Positions 11,315 through 19,997 of a stretch of DNA of 64,000 nt are shown piece after piece. The position numbers and the translations under genes were made by a program. The stretch is taken from contig CM030852.1 of NCBI GenBank assembly GCA_018105865.1, positions 8,258,034-8,322,033 of the forward strand, given 5' to 3'. Below the pieces are notes generated by a model. It was not told the DNA's origin. It was given only the letters and a program-made list of their open reading frames with translations, and did not search any database. This DNA comes from Metaphire vulgaris. Lineage: Eukaryota > Annelida > Clitellata > Crassiclitellata > Megascolecidae. Position 1 is the stretch's first letter; each line of letters opens with the position of its first letter.

Positions 11315-11475
11315 GGGGCTGTCCATTAATTATGTCAACAATTTTTTGGCAATTTTTGACCCACTCCCCCCTTGTCAACAACTGTCAACTTTCAGTGACC
11401 CCCCATAATTACGTCAAAAACTTTTGACCGCCCCCCCCCCAGATCAATGACAGGTCCCAATAACAAGGTTAATAT
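11315..11475. mobile_element. Left part of a GGGGCTGTCCATTAATTA MITE, split by the gypsy element
   Basis: It begins GGGGCTGTCCATTAATTATG and runs to the left border of the gypsy LTR. The same repeat continues after the gypsy element at 22636. A related copy at about 53490-53755 is uninterrupted, which shows that the two parts were once joined. Confidence 0.65.
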
Positions 11476-12199
11476 TGTGACAAAATTTTAGGCCTAGCCT
11501 TCCTTTCGTAATCGCACACCTCTCTTTGCGTTTGTTCGTTTGATTAAGTGTAGCTTCGCTATTATACTGTGAACATTCTCACTTCATTCGCCAGATGGCA
11601 TTGCGACTTTGTACGTTTACCATGGCTTGATACGTTTGCGTTGTTCGACATTTCAAATAATCATTATGATTAAGCCATCGCACTTTTGATAGTTATTAGA
11701 CGCATATGTAGTGTTAAGAAGTTGAAACTTTTATCCTAGATTATTAAGTAATTAGCAACATTCGTTCTCGAATGCTGTTCTTTTGCCTGCGAATTTCTGT
11801 AAACCCATTTCTAGCGAGACGTATTTCTATACGTCGCGGCTATACGCGTGTGTGATTTCGCCATTTGTTCGCAAGGTGGCGCCACAGCATTTCACTGTTA
11901 TGTAATGCGATTCCAGCGATCAATACTTTGTTTAATTACTATAATTAAGTTATTGAACTATTGATCATAATTCGATTTCTGTATTGTGTTATATATTCGA
12001 AGTGACTTACCTTTCAAGTTTCAAGCGTATTGCATCTGTTATCACTAAATGCCGCACGATTTGTTAAGTGTGTTTTGTACACCCGTTTTAAGCAAGGACC
12101 TAGGGTCTTAAGTATTACTACGGCCCTCGAGAGAGGCTAGTATGCTTGAGTTTTTACTCGCATGGAGGAAGACGCCATTCCTCTATAGCCTTGCGTTTC

Positions 12200-12525
12200 G
12201 GTCGACTATCACGCAGTCGGAGGGGGAAAGGCCGCCAGGAGTATCTCCGGCTTCCCGGTACCTCTAACCTCCACTGGTGGTCGTTCAGCCGTCTCGCCGA
12301 CGACAGCCCCCGAGCGGGCCTAGTCACTTTCTCGGCTGCGTCCGACGTAGCCTCGTGCTTTGGCCGGCAATCACGCAGTCGGAGGGGGAAAGGCCGCCAG
12401 GAGTATCTCCGGCTTCCCGGTACCTCTAACCTCCACTGGTGGTCGTTCCGCCGTCTCTCTGACGACAGCTCCCGAGCGAGCCTAGTCACCTACTCGAGTG
12501 ACGTCCGTCTTATCGATCAACCGTC
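12200..12525. repeat. 162-bp tandem duplication inside the LTR
   Basis: A 79-bp segment starting ATCACGCAGTCGGAGGGGG is identical at 12208-12286 and 12370-12448. The sequence between and after is also similar, so the unit is 162 bp. Both strands are open here (177 and 111 codons) because of base composition and repeat periodicity (162 is a multiple of 3). No ATG opens the plus frame and no known domain is seen. The same pair is in the 3' LTR at 20728-20806 and 20890-20968. Confidence 0.85.
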
Positions 12526-13199
12526 TTCAGGACCTTCTGACGTTCAACTCCCTCGATCATCGTCCGCCGACGATCGCAGCCGAGCTTCGTCCTCTTCGCC
12601 GAAGTCCACTGAAGATCCTCTGCACGACCGACTTCTATTTCTGAGGACACGATCTGTATGTTACTATTACCCCTTCTAGTAGATAGGATCCCCTTAGAAG
12701 TGACAATGTCTCACGCGCATCTAGAGATAGAGTACTCTTCGCTTCATATTTGTGCATTAAGTGACTATCCGTCTAAATAGAGAGATAGCTTTGCTAGTGC
12801 ATGTACTTAAGCGATCGCTTGTTTCGAACATCTTTAGCCGTTTCTTCTACTTAAGGCTTTCTTCGTGCACAAGCGTAGCTCGCTTCAAGGTCATAGGCTA
12901 ACGTCCGACCCCCACATGGTCCGTAAAGTTGCCTCTGACTGTGGCCAACAGTCACCCCTAGTTTTGGCTCCCTCACGGGGTCCAGTGACCTTGATGCTCC
13001 TTTAAACCTTATTCTTCAGAGTAGATATTTATGAGTTTGATTTCCTTTGTATTTCTGTAGTGACATTTGAATATAGTGAGATAATAAGAGTAGTTAAGTT
13101 CTGCCATTGCAGTAGTCCGCCCTGCAGGACAGTTGTGCAGATGACGAACTAATTAAGATTCTTTTATCCTTTGCATATAATAAAACGTTTATAATCAAC

Positions 13200-13950
13200 T
13201 TTATTCGTGACAAGCACAGCATAAAAAGTAGTACACAACCAGTAGTACACAACCAAGGAAAACACAAATCAACTGAACAAAACTAAATAATAATAATAAT
13301 AAAATAATAATAATAAAATAAACCTAATAATAAACAAATAAACTAAGCACAAACTTTACACAGTACAGCCTCTGACCTCAGACAAATCCTAGTAATGCAC
13401 TGAACAAAGTACAGTGGCTTCTTCTCATATCTATTAACAAAGGATGTTTGTCGCTTTTCTACAATAGCATGCATACTATCCAAACCCGTCAGGACTCTGA
13501 TATACTCGACATTATCTGCCTCACATGTTTTAAAAATTTTGCACACAACTACTCGAATCAGTCTGTCAAGAGCATTAAGAATACTTTTGTTTGGAAATGT
13601 GGCTTCCATACCATACAATACAATAGGAAGACAGTAGCTCTTTACTAGGTTAACGCATATTAATTCTGAAGCGGCAGCTCTGCTGCGACTATACAAGCAA
13701 TTAAACGTGCGGAAAAATTTTAATTTAGCTTCCGAAATAGATAACCCGAAGTGCCTGCCCTTTTTCAGTGTCACCCCGAGATACCTAATTTCTTCCACAA
13801 ATGGCAAGGCAACACCATCCAGGACCAATACAGCACATGCGATATTGCAACGTGTCCCAACCCTCATCACGTTTATGACCGAAAGACTGAATTGTCTTCT
13901 GTTCTCAAGCGAGTCGAGCGAGCTAGGCGATCAAGCTGCCCAAATACCAG
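13200..13950 (-). pseudogene. LINE reverse-transcriptase 3' fragment captured inside the LTR
   Basis: Minus-strand frame 13870-13343 encodes LPFVEEIRYLGVTLKKGR, LKFFRTFNCLYSRSRAAASE, VKSYCLPIVLYGMEA and CKIFKTCEADNVEYI. This is the C-terminal RT region of a non-LTR retrotransposon common in marine invertebrates (RYLGV ... SEAKLKFFR ... CLPILLYG). A (TTATT)n-type tail lies at its 3' side (13285-13335), as expected for a LINE end. The fragment is antisense to the LTR and is duplicated in the 3' LTR. There a TGC-to-TGA change cuts the frame. Confidence 0.85.
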
Positions 13951-14119
13951 GGCAGGGGCCCACGTAAAAATTTATTGTAGTGGCGATTTTCCTCTCCCAG
14001 GCTTTCCCCTTCTGACTAACCGAGGCATCGTTCATAGTAAGCAGTACCCAAAGCGGGTCCCCCGAATATTTTATTGGAATCCCCGGAAAGTTCAGTAGGA
14101 AGAGGAAAAACGCGACAAT

Positions 14120-14137
14120 TGGCGCCCAATGTGGGGC
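14120..14137 (+). promoter_or_regulatory. Primer binding site, tRNA-Lys type
   Basis: TGGCGCCCAATGTGGGGC lies 2 nt after the 5' LTR. The known site complementary to tRNA-Lys1,2 is TGGCGCCCAACGTGGGGC, so 17 of 18 bases agree. It primes minus-strand cDNA synthesis. Confidence 0.85.
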
Positions 14138-14316
14138 CCCTTTGCCCATCGGCTCGCCCGCCCGATTCATCGCTTGTGAACAAGGAGACACCGACTCCCC
14201 GACGATAAGCGTCCGAATTGAGAGACGAACATTAAGCCTGAAGTATAAGGACGATACACCCCTCACGCCCAGTAGCTTAAGCCCCTTAGCTGACTGTACC
14301 CAACCCGACTTCTGAT

Positions 14317-14820
14317 ATGGACTCGGAGGCAAGGCCTACCAGGCACAACCTCCTGGACATCGACGACGAATGGTTCACCGAGAGGCTAGCCAAGGGAGAG
14401 CCGCCTTCCAACGCTCCCTCTACTCCTGAACCACCCTCGATCGACCGCATTTCCACGCTTGAAAAGGGATGCCCGGCTGACATGCCCATCCTTGAAAGAG
14501 CCGAGCCAGCTTTGAGAGTCCCTCCCAGAGCGGCCCCTCGTACGAATTATTCCGCCGCAAAGAGACAGTTTATGAAGCCCGGAAAATTCGATGGCTCAGG
14601 ATCACTAGAGTCCTTCCTTCGCCAATTCGAAGTATGCGCGGACCATAACCGATGGACCGAGAAAGAGAAGGCCGATTTCCTTCAATGTGCGCTAGAAAAA
14701 TCGGCGAGCCAACTTTTGTGGGACTTCGGGTCCCTTGCAAACATTACCTAAGAAGGCTTAGCGGAAAGACTACGGCAAAGATATGGCTTGGACGCTCAAG
14801 CAGAGACGTTCCGCACGCAC
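14317..14820 (+). pseudogene. gag: gag N-terminal part, interrupted
   Basis: An ATG at 14317 opens a 144-codon frame ending at TAA 14749-14751. It includes the gag capsid start FDGSGSLESFLRQFE and the helix WTEKEKADFLQCAL. Gag-like sequence continues past the stop in the same frame to about 14815, then only in the frame of pol (RQREKESLADLLHDV, LAYPALSSETTEAIA). Two lesions, a stop and a frame change, therefore separate the N-terminal part from the rest. An ordinary programmed frameshift is unlikely because the switch is in the middle of the capsid region rather than after the zinc knuckle. Confidence 0.8.
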
Positions 14821-17800
14821 TCCGCTGCCGCCGCCAGAGAGAGAAAGAGAGCCTGGCCGATTTACTGCATGACGTGCGCCGGCTAGTGACGCTCGCATAC
14901 CCAGCGCTTTCTAGTGAGACTACTGAGGCCATAGCCCGCGACGCCTTCCTTGACGCCATGTCGGACTGCGAACTTTCGCTGAAGGTACGAGAGAAGGAAC
15001 CGAAATCATTGGACGAGACCTTCAGGACAGCTGTCCGGCTGGAAACTTATAAGAAATCGTATCGAGCTCCAGACACTCAGAAGACGACACGTCAAGACCC
15101 TCGACGTCAAGTACGTGCTGCTAGGCAAGACGACCCGGTAGCCGAACTCACTGCTCAAGTGAAAGCCCTCATCAAAGCACAGGAGACAATGGCTGCAGAA
15201 GTGAAAAACCTCGTAGAAATGAAAGACTTCATGGAAGCCCAAAGAAAGGCACAAGATGCATGGATGCGCTCCATGGAAGAGAAATTTTCTAGGAAATCTC
15301 CCCCACGCCGAAACCCCCGTTCAAACGCAGACGACGGCCGCGATAGACGCCCGACTGCACCACCTAGACCCCTGGTCACAGACCGAGTTGGGGGCCCGCA
15401 GAGAGGCGGCCCGCCAGATAGGAACCAACAGCCCCCTCGCTGCTACAACTGCCAACGCTTAGGGCATATGAGCAGAGACTGTCGTCAACCACGCCGTCAG
15501 GAACACGGAGGAACCTCAGTGAATTTCAACGCCACGTCCAGATCGACCGGATCCAGTGGGCTCCAGTACCTGTACGTACGGTGTCGCATTAATGGCCAAG
15601 ACTGCCTTAGCCTTTTGGACACCGGGTCAGAAGTAAATCTGCTTCCTGCAACCATGACGGCAGGCCTACCCGTGAATCCTACCTCGCAGAAACTTTACGC
15701 CGCGAACGGTAGCCCCATCGCTGTGCTAGGAGAAACATCGACAGAAGTGCGATTCAACGGTAGATGCAAGAGAAAAATCACCTTCGTGGTTTCCGAACAG
15801 ATAGACGAAATAATGCTCGGTATGAACTTCCTCACGACCTTCCACTGTGGCCTAAGCTTCGCGAAAGGAAAACTGTTCGTGGGACGCAATCAAGTCGCCC
15901 TGATCAAGAGAAACGGCGTCGGTTGGTGTCGCCGTGTGCAAGTGGCGGACTGCATAGAGATTCCCGCACAAACACAGATCGACGTACCGTCTAAAGTTTT
16001 ATGGAGAGGCGAAGAAGTGAAAGGACGTACCTCATGGATGATGGAACACAGGGAATTGCGCCCTGGAATCCACGCCGCTCGCGTACTACTCGCCGAAGGC
16101 ACCACAGACACGATGGTTCGCCTGATTAACACGGGAAGAGAACCAGCGACCATACGGGAAAACGAGGTCTTTGGCACCTTAGTCCCCGTCGACATACTCT
16201 CCGAGTCTGTTCCACCGACCAGACCCGAGACGACTGCACTAGACGAAGCCGTGCACTCCCTACTGTCCCGAGTAGACGAAAGCCTGCCCGACGACGCGAG
16301 AAATCAACTAGAAAGTCTAATCCGCGAATTCCACGACGTCTTATCATTGACTAAGAACGACCTAGGCCGCTGTGAGATCACGCGACATAGAATCGACACG
16401 GGTTCCGCCCGTCCGGTGCGACAGCCCCTAAGGTCACAACCCAGAGCCTACAGAGAAGTCATCGATAGAGAAGTCGAACAAATGCTAGAAGGAGATCTCA
16501 TCGAACCAGCTCAAAGCGAATGGGCAGCCAACGTCGTGCTCGCCAAGAAGAAAGACGGTTCCCTGAGATTTTGCCTCGACTATCGTTCCTTGAATGCCGT
16601 TACCAGAGGAGACGCATACCCGCTCCCCAGGATCGGAGACTGCCTCGACGCCCTGAGTAACGCACGATGGTTTAGCACCCTAGACCTAAAGAGTGGCTAT
16701 CACCAGATAGCAATGGACGGAGACGACGCCGACAAGACAGCGTTCGTCACCAGAAAAGGTTCCTTCCGATGGAAGAGGATGCCCATGGGACTGGCAGGAG
16801 CCACTGCCACCTTCCAGAGGACGATGGACTTAATCCTTTCCGGACTTAACTTTAGCGTTTGCCTTGTCTACTTGGACGATGTGATCGTATTCGCCGACTC
16901 TACGGAGCGACATCTGCAGAGATTGCGAGACGTGTTTGAACGACTAAGGAGCGCTCACCTCAAGCTGAAAGTGGAGAAATGTCGGCTCATGAATCGCCGA
17001 GTCGAATTTCTCGGTCACGTCGTCTCTGACGAAGAAGTCGCCGTGGACAACAGCAAAATCGAGAAGGTCACTTCATGGCCTGTACCCACGAATCTTAAGG
17101 AGTTGAGAGCCTTCTTAGGCCTCTGCTCGTACTATCGCCGATTCGTGCTCGGATTCTCAGACATAGCCGACAGTTTGAGCCAACTCACCCGCAAGAACGT
17201 GAAATTCTCCTGGAGCGACGAGAGACAATCTGCCTTTGACACACTCAAGCTGAGATTGTCCACCGCCCCTATATTAGGTCTTCCGAACGACAACGACGAA
17301 TATGTCCTCGACACGGACGCGTCCGACCATGCTATCGGCGCGGTCCTTTCGCAACGACAGAACGGACAAGAAGTAGTCCTAGCCTACGGGAGTCGATTAC
17401 TCTCCCGCGCCGAGAGAAACTACTGTACGACGAGACGAGAACTTCTCGCAGTGGTCTACTTTCTGAAGTACTTCAAGACTTACCTTTTAGGGAGACCATT
17501 CTGTCTCCGGACCGATCACGCCGCCCTGCAATGGCTACAGCGAACACCCGACCCGATCGGCCAGCAAGCCAGGTGGCAGGAACGACTCTCTGAGTTTCGT
17601 TTCAAGATCGTTCATCGGCCCTGCAGGTCTCACCTCAACGCCGACGGAATGTCCCGGCGTCCGCCTTCTCCTCCTGTGGCCACCGTCGCCGCAGTGACGC
17701 AACGACCTAACGAAGCCAGCCAAGATTTAAGTCTCGCCGACGAACAGAAGAAAGACCCGCTGCTGAAGACGCTTCGCGAATGGACAATCGACGGAGCTCC

Positions 17801-19256
17801 CGATTTGAACGAAATATTGACATGCGACGAAGACACTAAGGCAATGTGGCATATCCGCGCCCAAGTGTCATTGGAAGACGATGTACTGTACCGGAATCGA
17901 TTCGACGGAGTGAAGCAAATCCTCCTTCCGAAGTCGATGCGAGCGGATTTCCTCCGCATGTGCCACACTGGTATGTCCGGTGGACATCTTGGCGTGCGAC
18001 GAACTCGAGCGCAAGTTCGCCGTCGTGCACACTGGCCAGGATGGTCCAAAGACACCCTGTTGTTCTGCAGGTCTTGCGAACAATGTGCGAGATACCGACA
18101 GGGGAGACCGCCGAAGCAAGCCAAGCTACAGCCTGTGCTGTGTGGCGCCCCCTGGGAAGTATTGGCAATCGATGTTACCGGCCCTCATCCAAGGTCTAGT
18201 AAAGGGTACACTTACATTCTGACGATGATGGACTACTTTACGAAGTTTGTAGAAATAGTACCGCTCCGCAATCAGGAAGCCACTACACTGGCCAAAGCCG
18301 TTGTAGAGAGAATTTGCGCCGTATATGGCACTCCCTTGAGACTTTTATCCGACCGTGGCCCTTCCTTCGAATCAGAGATCTTCCAAGAAATGTGCCGTAT
18401 GCTGGGCATAGAAAAGATACGCACCACCAGCTATGAACCGAGAACGAACGGTCTCATAGAACGTTACCATCGGACGATGAACTCGATGATCGGAAAGATC
18501 GTCGCCGATAATCACCGCGATTGGCACGATGTCCTACCTACAGTCGCTGCCGCTTTTCGTGCCTCAGTACACGAAAGTACCGGCTATAGTCCCAACTACC
18601 TCATATTCGGAAGAGAGAATCGAATGCCAGTGGACATTGTCTACGGAACAACCGCCCCCGAGACTAGCTTAGAGCCCACGCAATACGTGCAAGAATTAAG
18701 GGACACACTGACGTACGCTTACGAACTCGTTCGCCACAACCTTGGAGTTGCAGCCGAACGCCGCAAGAAGAAATATGACATGAATGTCCGCGTCAAGCAT
18801 TTCTCCATAGGCGACAAAGTTTGGGTTTTCGTGCCGCGGAAACGGCAACGTCACTACCCGAAATGGGAGAAATATTACCAGGGACCCTTCTTCATAACTG
18901 CTCAGACAGGTCCTCTGAACTATAGAGTTCAAAAGCTGCCGAGAGGGCGTACCTTCGTCGCCCATGTGGACAAGCTTTCGCGTTACCTCACCTACGAAGA
19001 CGACGAGCCGACCGAACCAATTCTCGACTCGCCAGCACTGCCTACTACCGAAGAAGAAATAGCCGATGTGTATGGCGAACCATCGCCGAACGACCAGTCG
19101 ATCGTGAACGAGGGAGAAGTCCTGATCGACCTGGACGCCCCGTCTCCGCTCGAACCGCAGCTAGGAACCGACAGAGAAGAGCACGACTCGCCCGCGCGTC
19201 GCAAGACCCTGCGACCCCGCGACCGTCTCCTCAAGCCCCGTCGCTATCGAAACTAA
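14652..19256 (+). CDS. gag-pol: Ty3/gypsy gag C-terminus plus pol polyprotein
   Basis: This is a 1534-codon open frame; the first 55 or so codons overlap the gag frame and are probably not translated as such. Order: gag C-part; CCHC zinc knuckle (C264, C267, H272, C277); aspartic protease with DTGS at 323-326; RT with YLDD at 740-743; RNase H with the DTDASD box near 887-892; integrase with an HHCC zinc domain, catalytic D1174, D1234 and E1270 (35 residues between the last two), and a GPF/Y-type C-terminal module (KWEKYYQGPF). It replicates the element: processing, reverse transcription and integration. All catalytic residues are present and pol has no internal stop. The true start is unclear because gag is broken upstream. 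Confidence 0.93.
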   Translation: MDREREGRFPSMCARKIGEPTFVGLRVPCKHYLRRLSGKTTAKIWLGRSSRDVPHALRCRRQREKESLADLLHDVRRLVTLAYPALSSETTEAIARDAFLDAMSDCELSLKVREKEPKSLDETFRTAVRLETYKKSYRAPDTQKTTRQDPRRQVRAARQDDPVAELTAQVKALIKAQETMAAEVKNLVEMKDFMEAQRKAQDAWMRSMEEKFSRKSPPRRNPRSNADDGRDRRPTAPPRPLVTDRVGGPQRGGPPDRNQQPPRCYNCQRLGHMSRDCRQPRRQEHGGTSVNFNATSRSTGSSGLQYLYVRCRINGQDCLSLLDTGSEVNLLPATMTAGLPVNPTSQKLYAANGSPIAVLGETSTEVRFNGRCKRKITFVVSEQIDEIMLGMNFLTTFHCGLSFAKGKLFVGRNQVALIKRNGVGWCRRVQVADCIEIPAQTQIDVPSKVLWRGEEVKGRTSWMMEHRELRPGIHAARVLLAEGTTDTMVRLINTGREPATIRENEVFGTLVPVDILSESVPPTRPETTALDEAVHSLLSRVDESLPDDARNQLESLIREFHDVLSLTKNDLGRCEITRHRIDTGSARPVRQPLRSQPRAYREVIDREVEQMLEGDLIEPAQSEWAANVVLAKKKDGSLRFCLDYRSLNAVTRGDAYPLPRIGDCLDALSNARWFSTLDLKSGYHQIAMDGDDADKTAFVTRKGSFRWKRMPMGLAGATATFQRTMDLILSGLNFSVCLVYLDDVIVFADSTERHLQRLRDVFERLRSAHLKLKVEKCRLMNRRVEFLGHVVSDEEVAVDNSKIEKVTSWPVPTNLKELRAFLGLCSYYRRFVLGFSDIADSLSQLTRKNVKFSWSDERQSAFDTLKLRLSTAPILGLPNDNDEYVLDTDASDHAIGAVLSQRQNGQEVVLAYGSRLLSRAERNYCTTRRELLAVVYFLKYFKTYLLGRPFCLRTDHAALQWLQRTPDPIGQQARWQERLSEFRFKIVHRPCRSHLNADGMSRRPPSPPVATVAAVTQRPNEASQDLSLADEQKKDPLLKTLREWTIDGAPDLNEILTCDEDTKAMWHIRAQVSLEDDVLYRNRFDGVKQILLPKSMRADFLRMCHTGMSGGHLGVRRTRAQVRRRAHWPGWSKDTLLFCRSCEQCARYRQGRPPKQAKLQPVLCGAPWEVLAIDVTGPHPRSSKGYTYILTMMDYFTKFVEIVPLRNQEATTLAKAVVERICAVYGTPLRLLSDRGPSFESEIFQEMCRMLGIEKIRTTSYEPRTNGLIERYHRTMNSMIGKIVADNHRDWHDVLPTVAAAFRASVHESTGYSPNYLIFGRENRMPVDIVYGTTAPETSLEPTQYVQELRDTLTYAYELVRHNLGVAAERRKKKYDMNVRVKHFSIGDKVWVFVPRKRQRHYPKWEKYYQGPFFITAQTGPLNYRVQKLPRGRTFVAHVDKLSRYLTYEDDEPTEPILDSPALPTTEEEIADVYGEPSPNDQSIVNEGEVLIDLDAPSPLEPQLGTDREEHDSPARRKTLRPRDRLLKPRRYRN

Positions 19257-19977
19257 CCGGTCGGGTCCAGCCCGACGCGACGAAAAGGAAAGGACGCTGT
19301 GAATTTCGCTGGATTTCTGTAATCCTGGTACGAGCCAACAACGCCCGTTGCCTCCTGAGACTATTGTATAAGAAGCTAGAGCGCGGAGAAGACATGGTGC
19401 TGAAGTATGGTTCGACTCGACGTTAGACTACCCTACGTTGTTCTATACGTAATTGACTGACAAATAATGTTCGCGACAATGGGCGCCCAATTCTCTTTCT
19501 TTCAAATGTCGTCCATTCGTTGAATCATGCATAGTAAGAAGTCTCTGACAATGTAGAAACATAAACCTTCATGGCTTTGATATGTCAAGAATTGCAAACA
19601 CTCTGTCAGAATCGACAATGGTCAGTGATATTTGTTTATGTGTGTAAGATTTTGTGAAATAGTGTCGAAGATTAAGTATGTTGAAGACCTTGTATGTTTA
19701 ACGTAGGCCATTTCGCCTGACGCAGCTCATAGCTGTGCGAAAACCTTTTCTTTCTTGAATTTCGTTTCTTAGATAAGACGTATGTAATGCATTGATGTCT
19801 TGTATACTCGTAACAATTAGTACGACACGATATCGATTTACTGTTTTGTATTTAGCTTTCGAGTAGAGTTTCGTTTTGAATTGCATATGTGTTCGATAAG
19901 AATTTTGCCTCTTTAGCACTTTGTGTATTGTACGTTATTCAACTGCACCCTGTTTTTATTTTAACCGAGGGCGGTTA
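19257..19977 (+). other. Gypsy 3' internal non-coding region
   Basis: About 720 bp between the pol stop and the polypurine tract, with no envelope-like ORF. At 19472-19491 it holds CGCGACAATGGGCGCCCAAT. This matches 19 of 20 bases of the 5' LTR end plus primer site at 14111-14130. Confidence 0.8.
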
Positions 19978-19997
19978 AACGCTTAAGTTGGGGGCAG
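19978..19997 (+). promoter_or_regulatory. Polypurine tract before the 3' LTR
   Basis: AAGTTGGGGGCAG directly precedes the TGTGAC start of the 3' LTR. This purine-rich run is the expected primer for plus-strand synthesis. Confidence 0.75.

Larger units (their letters stand above)
11476..14117 (+). repeat. Gypsy 5' LTR (2642 bp)
   Basis: It starts TGTGACAAAATTTTAGGCC and ends AAACGCGACA, with TG...CA ends. Inside are a GC-rich tandem pair (12200-12520), an AATAAA at about 13178 that may serve as the poly(A) signal, an (ATA)n-rich tract and an antisense LINE RT fragment. Against the 3' LTR it has 4 more bases (TG, C and C insertions). Confidence 0.95.

Noticed and set aside
12146..12679. 177-codon ORF in the LTR as a new protein
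   Set aside because: No ATG start. Both strands are open because of the 162-bp in-frame repeat and GC content, and a 1-bp indel shifts the frame in the other LTR.
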